A stretch of DNA of 12,619 bases from Oscillospiraceae bacterium (GTDB lineage Bacteria; Bacillota; Clostridia; Oscillospirales; CAG-272). Below are positions 5,735 to 12,619 of this stretch, in pieces. The position numbers and the translations under genes are program-made. The notes under the pieces are model-generated. The model was not told the DNA's origin. It made no database searches and saw only the letters and a list, made by a program, of their open reading frames with translations. How positions within the stretch are numbered: the stretch's first letter is position 1; each line of letters starts with the position of its first letter. The stretch covers positions 1 to 12,619 of the forward strand of contig SVQJ01000032.1 of assembly GCA_015065395.1 (NCBI GenBank). The letters run 5' to 3'.

Positions 5735-7714
5735 TTATTGTGGGTTTTCGTTAAGATAGCTGTCTATGGCACCCTTCAGCATCTCAAGTGCGGCCTTTAC
5801 ATCCACGTTCTCGATCCTGGTTCCGGCAGAATCGAAATGACCGCCTCCGTTCAGCTTCTCAAGGAGAAGCTGAACGTTTATCGTACCGGTTGAACGGGCG
5901 GAGATATGGACCTCGTTTCCGATGGGAACAACGGCAAAGGATGCCATAACGCCCTCAACGGTGAGAAGCTTATCCGCTGCCTTTGCCGCAGGCACCTTAT
6001 CCTTCACCGTACACTCCCCTTCGGGGATGGCGATAGCCGTTATATCCCTGTATATTTCCACGTTGGAATGGAATTTAAGCTCTCTCTGGAACTCATAAAG
6101 CTCCGTTTTGAAAAGCTCCTGAACCTTGCCCACGTCCGCACCGCGTCCTCTGAGATAGAGGGCTGCAGAGAAGGTTCTGGTTCCCGTGTTTTTCTTAAAC
6201 TGATTAGTGTCAAGAAGGATTCCCGCCATAAGAAGCTCTGCCTCAACGGAAAGAAGCTGATTTTGGGGAAGCACTTGCTCAAGCATTTCCGCAACAAGCT
6301 CGCTTGCCGCGCTCGCCGCAGGCTCGATATAGGTAATGAGGGGCTTTTTCTCAAATTCCGCAGTCTTTCTGTGATGGTCGATAATAGCGATACGCTGGCA
6401 GTGCTCGGAAAGTGCACGGCTCTCAAACTGCATCATATTATTAACGTCGGCAATTATGAGAAGAGTATCGCTGGAGATAAGATCCATGGCGCTGTCGCTG
6501 TCTATAAAAACATTGCCGTAATCCTTTTCTCCCAAAAGCCATTCACGGCAACGGTCGAGATTGGAGTCCTCAAGATCTGTGACGATATTCACATCTACTC
6601 CGCAAAACATACAAAGCCTTGCAAGACCCACCATAGCTCCGAATGCATCGAAATCCGCAAATCTGTGACCCATGATGATAACGTTGGAGGAGGATGATAT
6701 ATGGGAAACGAGCTCGTTTGCAATGACCCTTGCCTTTACCTTTGTTCTCTTCTGGGGAAGCTTTGTTTTTCCGCCGAAGATATCGGTGGAATTCTCGGTC
6801 TTGACGACCACCTGGTCGCCTCCGCGCTGTAAAGCAGTCTCCAAAGCGGATTGCGCCGCCTTTTCTCTCTCCCCCGGAGTACCGTCGAAAGAGCATATAC
6901 CCATGGATATGGTGACGGGAATGCTGTTTGCTCCCACTCTAATCTCCCGGATCTTATCAAGAATATCAAAGCCCTCATTGGCAAACTTTGCAATATTTGA
7001 CCGCTCGCAGATAAGGATATACTTGTCCTGCTGATATTCCTTCAAAACTCCGCCCGCATCGGTTGCCCACTGGCGAAGGATCCTTTCAGCCTGACCGGAG
7101 GCACTTCTGTAATCCTCCTGCTCATAGTTGAGAAGCTCATCAAGATTATCCACGGTAACGTAAGCCACCGCGCTCTCCTTTTGGCAAAGACGCTCGATCT
7201 CAGCGTCCTCTTCTGTTACGTCCTGCATTATGCATATACAATACTCTCTGCCGTTATCTCCGAGAGTTTGGTAGCTTACGGGAGCATATCTTCTCTCCCC
7301 TGCGGCCACCCGCTCCTCTTCTCCGTCCTCGGAAACGGGAGTGAATATTTCCGAAAGCCTCCTTGAGCTTTTGCCGAAAAGCTCAAGGGCACGCTTGTTG
7401 CTCCAGATGATCGCATCGGGATCGCTGCCTCGGAGCACAAAGCAAGGCTCGGGAAGATCGACCACCGCATAGGCAAGGACGCTTGCCGTATCATGAGAGG
7501 GGGCTCTTCTTTTTGTTATAGCGGTATTTCTTCTTATGACCGCAAAGGCAACAACTGCCGCAAAAAGAATTATCGCGGATAAAACACCTGTGAAAATGGG
7601 ATGAACCGAGGTATAGGCGCAGAGAAGGGAATCTATGGCGATCACCGCCACCGCCGCGCAAAGGGCGAATATCAGATCTACTGACCCTGACAGGTTAAAT
7701 TTGTTTTTTTTCAT
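5735..7714 (-). CDS. gdpP: Cyclic-di-AMP phosphodiesterase GdpP (YybT)
   Basis: The 659-residue membrane protein hydrolyses c-di-AMP, a nucleotide messenger controlling potassium, osmotic balance and cell-wall stress in Firmicutes. Two N-terminal membrane helices (about 12-32 and 39-61) are followed by a PAS-like domain (about 80-165) and a degenerate GGDEF domain (about 180-305), where the signature site reads QQDKY (228-232). The catalytic DHH domain carries GHRFADFDAFGA (His350, Asp354, Asp356), IADVN (Asp423), the name-giving DHH (446-448) and LLDTNQF (Asp502). The DHHA1 domain ends with SARSTGTINVQ and GGGH (623-626). All expected metal ligands are present. FAD replaces the more usual NPD before the first metal Asp. 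Length equals that of the Bacillus protein. It lies 39 bp after yybS with a purine-rich site before its ATG. Confidence 0.96.
   Translation of the reverse strand: MKKNKFNLSGSVDLIFALCAAVAVIAIDSLLCAYTSVHPIFTGVLSAIILFAAVVAFAVIRRNTAITKRRAPSHDTASVLAYAVVDLPEPCFVLRGSDPDAIIWSNKRALELFGKSSRRLSEIFTPVSEDGEEERVAAGERRYAPVSYQTLGDNGREYCICIMQDVTEEDAEIERLCQKESAVAYVTVDNLDELLNYEQEDYRSASGQAERILRQWATDAGGVLKEYQQDKYILICERSNIAKFANEGFDILDKIREIRVGANSIPVTISMGICSFDGTPGEREKAAQSALETALQRGGDQVVVKTENSTDIFGGKTKLPQKRTKVKARVIANELVSHISSSSNVIIMGHRFADFDAFGAMVGLARLCMFCGVDVNIVTDLEDSNLDRCREWLLGEKDYGNVFIDSDSAMDLISSDTLLIIADVNNMMQFESRALSEHCQRIAIIDHHRKTAEFEKKPLITYIEPAASAASELVAEMLEQVLPQNQLLSVEAELLMAGILLDTNQFKKNTGTRTFSAALYLRGRGADVGKVQELFKTELYEFQRELKFHSNVEIYRDITAIAIPEGECTVKDKVPAAKAADKLLTVEGVMASFAVVPIGNEVHISARSTGTINVQLLLEKLNGGGHFDSAGTRIENVDVKAALEMLKGAIDSYLNENPQ
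5848..5876. repeat. Perfect 13-bp inverted repeat inside gdpP
   Basis: Positions 5848-5860 are the exact reverse complement of 5864-5876, with a three-base loop. It lies near the 3' end of gdpP, over codons for VQLLLEKLN just before the GGGH metal motif. The stem would be strong in gdpP mRNA. No T run follows on the minus strand, so it is not a terminator. The symmetry may simply come from the codons chosen for this conserved peptide. Confidence 0.6.
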
Positions 7715-7753
7715 TCTCCCCTCGTTCCTTTCCTGTAAATTTAGTGATTTTTC

Positions 7754-8776
7754 TTAATTTCTGCCCTTTCTTATCTTGGACAGCATCCATGCTCTTGCCA
7801 CCGCGCCAAAGCAGGCGAAAAGTGCCAGAACCTGTGTAAGCATGGAGGGTGCCATAAAGAAGAGCACCGCAAGGACTATTATAAGACCGGTTTTCGTGCT
7901 TTTTTTCATGGGTCTGCGGAGAAGGCCGCCGTTCCCGAAAAATCCGCGAAAGCCCACGATGCACGCCGCAGGCATGATTATCATCATGAGATTTATTGCC
8001 GAATAGCTGATGACCGGCACGGGTATAAACATGGAAGCAAAAAGGCTGACAAGATAAATTGCCGCCGCAGGTGTTCCCAGGCTCACAGCCCAGGAGGTCT
8101 TGAAGAACACCTCATCGGTGCCGCAAATAAGGACTAACAGCCTGAAAAGCTTTGCGCTTATATAGCCGAGGATCTGACAGGTGACGATACAAACCGCAGG
8201 AAGTATCATGATCACCATTTCCATATATCCGTCGATCATTTCCTCAGTGAGGGAAAAGCTCTCCGTTTCGGATTGAGGGATCTTGAAGCCTGCAAGATAT
8301 TCTCTCGCCTGCGTATTCATCTCTCTCGCCATCTGCTTTACGCTACCGATGATACCGGCATGATATGTCTCGTGCGCCGCCCAGATCACCATCAGAGAAA
8401 GCACCGCACCTATTGCCACCGTGAGCATGATCGTCGTTACCGACAGATTTTTTCTTTGGTATACGCAATAGGCAAGAATATATCCCACGGGAACAAAAAC
8501 CAAGATCACCCACAAAGCATCCTCTATGCTTTGTGAAACCAGAAAGGAAATGCCAAAGGCAAGGGGAATAAGAATAAGGGGTAGAGGGCTCTTCATCCCC
8601 AGGATCAGATATGCATAAAGGGCTCCGGCGAGAAATAAGAAAACAAGTCCTCCCGCGCCCACTGCGGCAAAGGCAGAGAGAAGAAGAACCGCCCCGAATA
8701 GGATGAGCACCCTCGAAGGTGCAAGGGCGGGGATATCATCCCTCTTTTTTATAAGTATATCCTTCAGATTTTTCAT
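7754..8776 (-). CDS. yybS: YybS-type DUF2232 multi-pass membrane protein
   Basis: The product has 340 residues from the chosen start and is almost entirely hydrophobic, with about eight predicted membrane helices. These form an N-terminal group (about 22-130), a soluble stretch (about 135-185) containing ETESFSLTEEMIDGYMEM, and a C-terminal group. The distal part (SAKLFRL, PAAAIYLVSLFASMF, INLMMIIMPAACIVGFRGFF) and the place directly upstream of gdpP identify the DUF2232/YybS family. The fold resembles substrate-binding membrane components of transporters, but no substrate is established. The C-terminus is basic (SKIRKGRN). A longer frame starts at a TTG at 8809, but GGAG lies six bases before the ATG at 8776, which begins MKNLKDILIKKRDD, so that start is preferred. 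As first gene of the minus-strand operon it is driven by the promoter at 8902-8930 with a leader of about 120 bases. Confidence 0.85.
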   Translation of the reverse strand: MKNLKDILIKKRDDIPALAPSRVLILFGAVLLLSAFAAVGAGGLVFLFLAGALYAYLILGMKSPLPLILIPLAFGISFLVSQSIEDALWVILVFVPVGYILAYCVYQRKNLSVTTIMLTVAIGAVLSLMVIWAAHETYHAGIIGSVKQMAREMNTQAREYLAGFKIPQSETESFSLTEEMIDGYMEMVIMILPAVCIVTCQILGYISAKLFRLLVLICGTDEVFFKTSWAVSLGTPAAAIYLVSLFASMFIPVPVISYSAINLMMIIMPAACIVGFRGFFGNGGLLRRPMKKSTKTGLIIVLAVLFFMAPSMLTQVLALFACFGAVARAWMLSKIRKGRN

Positions 8777-8867
8777 AAAGATCTCCACAGGACCGCACGG
8801 TAAAGGCAAAAAGCATTAAGCCTTGCGGCCCGTTTATATGTTATTGCGGCGTTTTGCAAAAAATTAC

Positions 8868-8901
8868 ATACTTTCGCATATTAAACACTGATACAAAGTA
8901 T
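8868..8901. repeat. Short inverted repeat at the yybS transcription start
   Basis: ATACTTT (8868-8874) and AAAGTAT (8895-8901) form a 7-bp inverted repeat with a 20-base spacer. One arm abuts the minus-strand -10 box and overlaps the likely transcription start. It could be an operator for a dimeric regulator or a weak 5' hairpin; the short AT-rich arms also make chance plausible. Confidence 0.25.
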
Positions 8902-8930
8902 ATTGTAGCACCAAATTCCTCTTTTGTCAA
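8902..8930 (-). promoter_or_regulatory. Sigma-A promoter for the yybS-gdpP-rplI-dnaB operon
   Basis: On the minus strand TTGACA (8930-8925) is separated by exactly 17 bases from TACAAT (8907-8902). The -35 box is perfect and the -10 box differs from consensus at one position. Transcription should begin near 8895, leaving a leader of about 120 bases before the yybS ATG. It faces away from the murD promoter in the same 269-bp gap. No recognisable riboswitch is visible in the leader. Confidence 0.85.
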
Positions 8931-8968
8931 AGATTATTTAACGGAGAAAAAGGAATTTTCAAAACCCG

Positions 8969-8997
8969 TTGCAATAAAAGGAAAAAAGGAATATAAT
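8969..8997 (+). promoter_or_regulatory. Sigma-A promoter for murD
   Basis: TTGCAA (8969-8974) and a perfect TATAAT (8992-8997) are spaced by 17 bases. The start of transcription is expected near 9004, giving a short leader of about 40 bases before the murD ATG. This promoter probably also serves the peptidase genes downstream if the weak hairpins at 10449-10506 are read through. Confidence 0.85.
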
Positions 8998-9045
8998 TAT
9001 GTGTAGAAATCATAAAAAATACCACCGAAAGGATATTTTTTCAGT

Positions 9046-10434
9046 ATGACCGAAGAATTGAGGGCAATGTTCAAATCAAAAAAGGTGATCCTTCTTGGAA
9101 TCGGAATTTCCAATATGCCCCTTGCCTATATGCTCACGGATATGGGTGCAAAAATAGAAATAAGAGATAAGCGCACCGCCGCAGAGATACCGGAATATGA
9201 AAGCCTTTGCGCCCTGGGGGCGGAATTTGTCCTGGGAGAAGGATATCTTTCCGATATGCAGGCAGACTATATCTTCCGTACCCCCGGTCTGAGACCTGAC
9301 GTTCCCGGCCTTAACGAGGCAAGAAAACGGGGCATACCCGTTGTCAGCGAAATGGGTATGTTTCTCAAAAACGCCCCCTGCAGGGTCATCGCCGTTACGG
9401 GAAGCGACGGAAAAAGCACCACCACCACCCTTATTTCAAAGATACTTGAAAAGGAAATGGGCGAGGAGAATGTTTTTCTCGGAGGAAACGTGGGAACTCC
9501 CCTGCTTCACCGCATAGGAGATATGAAGGACCAAAGCATCGTTGCGGCAGAGCTTTCCAGCTTCCAGCTCATGGATATAGACTGCAACGCGTCCGTTGCG
9601 GTCATAAAGAACATCACCCCCAATCATCTCAACTGGCATACCGATATGAATGAATATATCGAGGCAAAGGCAAGGATACTGAAGGGCGCAAAAAAGGCAG
9701 TTCTCAATTTTGACGACAGCATCTGCAGAGAGCTTTCCTCCCGCACCTCTTCACCCATTATATGGTTTTCAAGAAGGCCTGTCTCCCCCTCCCAATGCAA
9801 CGAAGCAGTATACCCGGATAATGGCTATATAGTCCACAGAAAAGGGGAAAAATGCGAAAGGATCGTTGCCCTTTCGGATATACTTCTCCCCGGAGAGCAT
9901 AATATCGAAAACTATTCCACAGCCATTGCAGCCACCGCAGGTATCGCCTCAAAGGAATCGGTGGCATACGTGGCAAAAAATTTCAAGGGAGTTCATCACC
10001 GCTTAGAGCTGGTTTGCGAGAAAAGGGGAGTTAGATTCTATAACAGCTCCATAGATTCCTCTCCCACAAGAACTGCGGCGGCAATAAGCGCACTGAATAT
10101 ACCTATAAATATCATCTGCGGAGGCTATGATAAAAATATCCCCTTCGAGCCCTTGGCAGATGCTCTTATAGGATGCAAATATATAAGATCTGTCACTTTG
10201 ACAGGTGCCACCATGGAAAAGATATATTCCTGCCTTACAGCCCACCCGGACTTTGCGGGTTCGGGAATCATACTGAACACCGAAAAGGATTTCAAGGACG
10301 CTGTCTTAAAAGCGGCAGAAACTGCAAAAGAGGGCGAGTGCGTGCTTCTCTCCCCTGCCTGCGCAAGCTTTGATGCATTCAAAAACTTTGAAGCTCGGGG
10401 AGAATTCTTTGCAAAGATCGTAAATGAGATGTGA
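9046..10434 (+). CDS. murD: UDP-N-acetylmuramoyl-L-alanine--D-glutamate ligase MurD
   Basis: The 462-residue cytoplasmic ligase adds D-glutamate to UDP-MurNAc-L-alanine using ATP, in peptidoglycan precursor synthesis. A Rossmann-like UDP-binding domain (about 12-110, with LGIGISNMPLAYML) is followed by the central ATPase domain. That domain has the P-loop TGSDGKST (118-125), NVGTP, ELSSFQL, NITPNHLNWH (189-198) and the likely carbamoylated Lys208. LPGEHNIEN (281-289) leads into the C-terminal domain with GVHHRLE, NSSIDSSPTRT (333-343), GGYDKN (359-364) and LLSPACASFDAFKNFEARG near the end. The P-loop GSDGK replaces GTNGK, and NSSIDSSPTRT replaces the classical NDSKATN; similar NDSIASSPTRT forms occur in clostridial MurD. 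AAAGGA lies about 12 bases before the ATG. Its own promoter is at 8969-8997. Usual neighbours mraY, murG and ftsW are absent. Confidence 0.95.
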   Translation: MTEELRAMFKSKKVILLGIGISNMPLAYMLTDMGAKIEIRDKRTAAEIPEYESLCALGAEFVLGEGYLSDMQADYIFRTPGLRPDVPGLNEARKRGIPVVSEMGMFLKNAPCRVIAVTGSDGKSTTTTLISKILEKEMGEENVFLGGNVGTPLLHRIGDMKDQSIVAAELSSFQLMDIDCNASVAVIKNITPNHLNWHTDMNEYIEAKARILKGAKKAVLNFDDSICRELSSRTSSPIIWFSRRPVSPSQCNEAVYPDNGYIVHRKGEKCERIVALSDILLPGEHNIENYSTAIAATAGIASKESVAYVAKNFKGVHHRLELVCEKRGVRFYNSSIDSSPTRTAAAISALNIPINIICGGYDKNIPFEPLADALIGCKYIRSVTLTGATMEKIYSCLTAHPDFAGSGIILNTEKDFKDAVLKAAETAKEGECVLLSPACASFDAFKNFEARGEFFAKIVNEM

Positions 10435-10448
10435 TAGTTTTCACTTAT

Positions 10449-10506
10449 AAAGCTCAAAGATCCCAACTCATATAAAGAGCTTTTTATTCCTTCCCGCAGG
10501 GGGAAG
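10449..10506 (+). terminator. Weak terminator-like hairpins between murD and the peptidase genes
   Basis: AAAGCTC (10449-10455) can pair with GAGCTTT (10477-10483) across a 21-base loop, followed by a T-rich stretch (10481-10488). Immediately after it CTTCCC (10490-10495) pairs with GGGAAG (10501-10506) around a five-base loop. Neither is a strong intrinsic terminator, but together they may attenuate read-through in the 108-bp gap. I see no convincing new promoter in the gap, so partial co-transcription with murD is likely. Confidence 0.35.
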
Positions 10507-10542
10507 ACAGGCGATGCCCAAAATCTGAAAGGAACAAGGCAA

Positions 10543-11580
10543 ATGTACAATACAAGAGAAATAATAGAAAAGCTCACCGCTGTCATGTCTGTCACCGGCA
10601 GCGAGGAGTCGGCAAAAGAGGAGCTTTGCTCCTTCTTTTCCGAGCCCTTTGATGAATATATACCCCACAGATCCGGCAGCCATATTTTCGTCAAAAGGTG
10701 CAATAAGGAAAACGCTCCCCGCCTTATGATCGATACCCATTTTGATGAGATCGGCATGGCGGTGACGGGGATAGAGGAGGATGGATTCCTTCGCGTATGC
10801 TCCATGGGAGGTATTGACAGAAGAAGCCTTCCCGCAAGCGTTGTGACGGTATACGGAAAGGAAGCGATACAGGGAGTCATCGTTTCCAAATCTCCCCATC
10901 TTCAGGCGGCGGGAGAAAGCAAAAAGGCTCCGAAAATGGACGAGATCCTTATAGACACAGGCTATACAAAGGAAAAGCTCTCACAAATAGTTGAGATCGG
11001 CACCCCCGTAGGCTTTTCTGAAAAATGCGTTCCTCTGGGTGAGCGGCGTATCGTATCAAGAGGTCTTGATAACAAAGCCTCCTGCGCCGCGGCCTATATT
11101 TGCGCACGGGACATAAAAAAAGAGGATATGTGCTGTGATCTTTACGTGGTGCTCTCCTCCCGCGAGGAGGTGGGCGGCTCATTCGGCGCTGTCAGCACTG
11201 CGTACACGATAAATCCCTGTATCGCCGTTATCACCGACGTTACCTTTGCCGCCTCCCCCGGAGTTGGAGATTGGGAATCGGGAAAGCTTGGCGGCGGCCC
11301 CGTTATCTCGCTTTCCGCCGTAACGGATAAAAGGCTTACCAACGATATCCGACACATCTGCGAGGAAAATCATATTTCCTACGGCATCACCGTTGATGCC
11401 ACCGATACGGGAACCAATGCCACTATGATATCCCTCACGGGAGACGGCATTCCCACAGCGGTGGTCAGCATCCCCATAAGATCCATGCATACCTACAGCG
11501 AAACTGCCGATATATCCGATATCGAAAACACCGCCCGTCTCTTCGAGCTTTGCATAAAGGAGGAAAAGCTTTATGAATAA
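10543..11580 (+). CDS. M42 family metallo-aminopeptidase (first of tandem pair)
   Basis: The 345-residue product belongs to peptidase family M42, two-metal aminopeptidases that usually assemble into dodecameric tetrahedra and trim short peptides in the cytoplasm. Metal and catalytic positions are intact: DTHFDEIGM (His66, Asp68), GLDNKAS (Asp176), SSREEVGGSFGA (catalytic Glu208 and ligand Glu209), ITDVTFA (Asp232) and RSMHTYSE (His316). The inserted oligomerisation domain spans about 75-165. The bridging motif reads DNKAS instead of the more common DDRAG. There is no signal peptide. AAAGGA lies nine bases upstream of the ATG. Its 3' end overlaps the next peptidase gene by eight bases, so the two are coupled. 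Peptide preference cannot be read from sequence; a cellulase-M label sometimes given to this family is unlikely to reflect function. Confidence 0.9.
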   Translation: MYNTREIIEKLTAVMSVTGSEESAKEELCSFFSEPFDEYIPHRSGSHIFVKRCNKENAPRLMIDTHFDEIGMAVTGIEEDGFLRVCSMGGIDRRSLPASVVTVYGKEAIQGVIVSKSPHLQAAGESKKAPKMDEILIDTGYTKEKLSQIVEIGTPVGFSEKCVPLGERRIVSRGLDNKASCAAAYICARDIKKEDMCCDLYVVLSSREEVGGSFGAVSTAYTINPCIAVITDVTFAASPGVGDWESGKLGGGPVISLSAVTDKRLTNDIRHICEENHISYGITVDATDTGTNATMISLTGDGIPTAVVSIPIRSMHTYSETADISDIENTARLFELCIKEEKLYE

Positions 11581-12619
11581 GGAACTGTACTCTTTTGACC
11601 TCCTGGAAAAATTCTGCAACGTGTTCGGTCCCTCCGGCTGTGAGGAGCAGATGGAAAGGGAGATCCTTTCCACGGTGGAGGGATGCTACGATGAGCTTTT
11701 GGAAAACCGCACCCTCGGCGTTATCGCACTTATACGGGGAAATAACCGCACAGGAAGATGCAATACCAAAAAGCTCATGCTTTCCTGCCATACCGATGAG
11801 GTTGGCTTTATGATAAAAAGCATCTCTGAGGACGGCACCCTGAAGGTCACCCCCATGGGCTCGGCAGATACCCGCGTCATGGCTTGCCGACGGGTCATGG
11901 TGGGAGACGGAGAGCGGCTTTGCAGAGGAGTTTTCGCCGTAAAGCCCATCCACCTTCTCAAGGCTGATGAAAGAGATTCCGCCATCCCTTTGGACGAGCT
12001 TTATATAGACATCGGCGCCGATTCAAAGGAAGAGGCAGAAAAGCTGGTTAAGGTCGGAGATTTTGCCACATACGAAAGCGATTATATCCGCTTCGGCGAG
12101 GATATGAGAATGATAAAGGCAAAGGCGATAGACGACAGAGCAGGCTGCGCTATTATGTGCGACCTTATGAGAAAGCTCTACCCCATCCGCCACACCATCC
12201 CCTTCGATATGTATTTTGCATTCACGAGAAGAGAGGAGCTGGGCATCTCAGGAGCAAGGGGAGCGACCCATCTTATTGACCCGGACCACGCCCTCATCTT
12301 TGAATCCACCGCGGTGAGCGATATATGCGGCACCGCCGCCCATACGGTCGTGGCAAAGCAGGGAGACGGCCCCGCCATCTCTCTTCTTGACCGCGCCACC
12401 ATCTACGACGGCGAGTTTACCCGATTTATTTTGGATACGGCAGAGAAAAAGGATATCCCCTGCCAGATAAAGCAATATGTTTCCGGAGGAAACGACGCAG
12501 GCCATATCCATAAAAGCCGCGCAGGAGTGAAATGCGCAGTTCTCAGCATCCCCTCCCGATATATTCACACACCCTCAAACGTTATCCGAGCATCGGATTT
12601 TGAAAACACATACCGCCTG
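11573..12619 (+). CDS. M42 family metallo-aminopeptidase (second of tandem pair, 3' end cut off)
   Basis: An uninterrupted frame of 349 codons runs from the ATG at 11573 to the window edge with no stop, so the C-terminus is missing, probably only briefly. It begins MNKELYSFDLLEKFCNVFGPSG. The family residues are SCHTDEVGFM (His73, Asp75), AIDDRAGCA (Asp187), TRREELGISGARGA (Glu221, Glu222), FESTAVSD (Glu244), GGNDAGHIH (306-313) and SRYIHTPSN (His332). The fourth metal ligand is Glu, whereas the upstream paralogue has Asp, and this copy has the standard DDRAG, so the two are different M42 subtypes and not a recent duplication. The start overlaps the upstream stop (11573-11580). A strong AAGGAGG at 11557-11563 lies nine bases before the ATG, inside the upstream gene. 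Confidence 0.92.
   Translation, partial: MNKELYSFDLLEKFCNVFGPSGCEEQMEREILSTVEGCYDELLENRTLGVIALIRGNNRTGRCNTKKLMLSCHTDEVGFMIKSISEDGTLKVTPMGSADTRVMACRRVMVGDGERLCRGVFAVKPIHLLKADERDSAIPLDELYIDIGADSKEEAEKLVKVGDFATYESDYIRFGEDMRMIKAKAIDDRAGCAIMCDLMRKLYPIRHTIPFDMYFAFTRREELGISGARGATHLIDPDHALIFESTAVSDICGTAAHTVVAKQGDGPAISLLDRATIYDGEFTRFILDTAEKKDIPCQIKQYVSGGNDAGHIHKSRAGVKCAVLSIPSRYIHTPSNVIRASDFENTYRL

Noticed and set aside
5906..6697. Plus-strand open frame of 263 codons inside gdpP
   Set aside because: Opposite strand of the conserved DHH/DHHA1 region; no recognisable domain.
8777..8809. TTG start for yybS
   Set aside because: The extra 11 residues have no ribosome binding site, and GGAG lies inside them at correct spacing for the ATG at 8776.
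10125..10889. Minus-strand open frame of 254 codons across murD and the first M42 gene
   Set aside because: Spans two real genes on the other strand and is Ser-rich without motifs.

Overview
The window looks like ordinary chromosomal housekeeping DNA from a low- to mid-GC Gram-positive anaerobe of the class Clostridia, most likely Oscillospirales/Ruminococcaceae-like. That placement rests on three things: the Firmicutes gene order yybS-gdpP-rplI-dnaB, the clostridial variant of MurD (GSDGK P-loop and an SSPTRT motif), and consensus sigma-A promoters with AGGAGG-type ribosome binding sites. The genus is inference. There is no rRNA, tRNA, CRISPR array, transposase or phage gene.

Layout. (1) 1-2900, plus strand: the 3' end of a DUF1385/YqhQ-type membrane protein, prmC (release-factor glutamine methyltransferase, start overlapping the previous stop) and a citramalate synthase (cimA). 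(2) 2901-3232: a 332-bp convergent intergenic region filled mostly by a composite palindromic element with a perfect 29-bp central stem. (3) 3233-8776, minus strand: a five-gene block read from right to left as yybS (DUF2232 membrane protein), gdpP (c-di-AMP phosphodiesterase), rplI (ribosomal protein bL9), dnaB (replicative helicase) and a small permuted NlpC/P60-like (YiiX/YebB-like) cysteine-hydrolase-fold protein. (4) 8777-9045: a divergent control region with one near-consensus promoter per direction. (5) 9046-12619, plus strand: murD, then two tandem M42-family metallo-aminopeptidases, the second running off the right edge.

How the genes fit together. The minus-strand block joins c-di-AMP turnover (GdpP, linked to cell-wall and osmotic homeostasis) to translation and replication (bL9, DnaB), a known Firmicutes arrangement. 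MurD makes a cytoplasmic peptidoglycan precursor and is fired from the same control region in the opposite direction. The M42 peptidases probably trim short peptides in the cytoplasm. PrmC tunes translation termination, and CimA starts the threonine-independent route to isoleucine.

Start sites were re-chosen where the longest reading frame begins with a TTG that sits too close to, or upstream of, a good Shine-Dalgarno sequence: dnaB at 5211, yybS at 8776 and the NlpC/P60-like gene at 3841 (GTG). I found no convincing undescribed multi-gene system. The items most worth a second look are the composite palindrome, the unassigned NlpC/P60-like protein behind dnaB, the 2-isopropylmalate-synthase-like active-site loops in CimA, the divergent MurD motif, and two strong hairpins in or next to gdpP.
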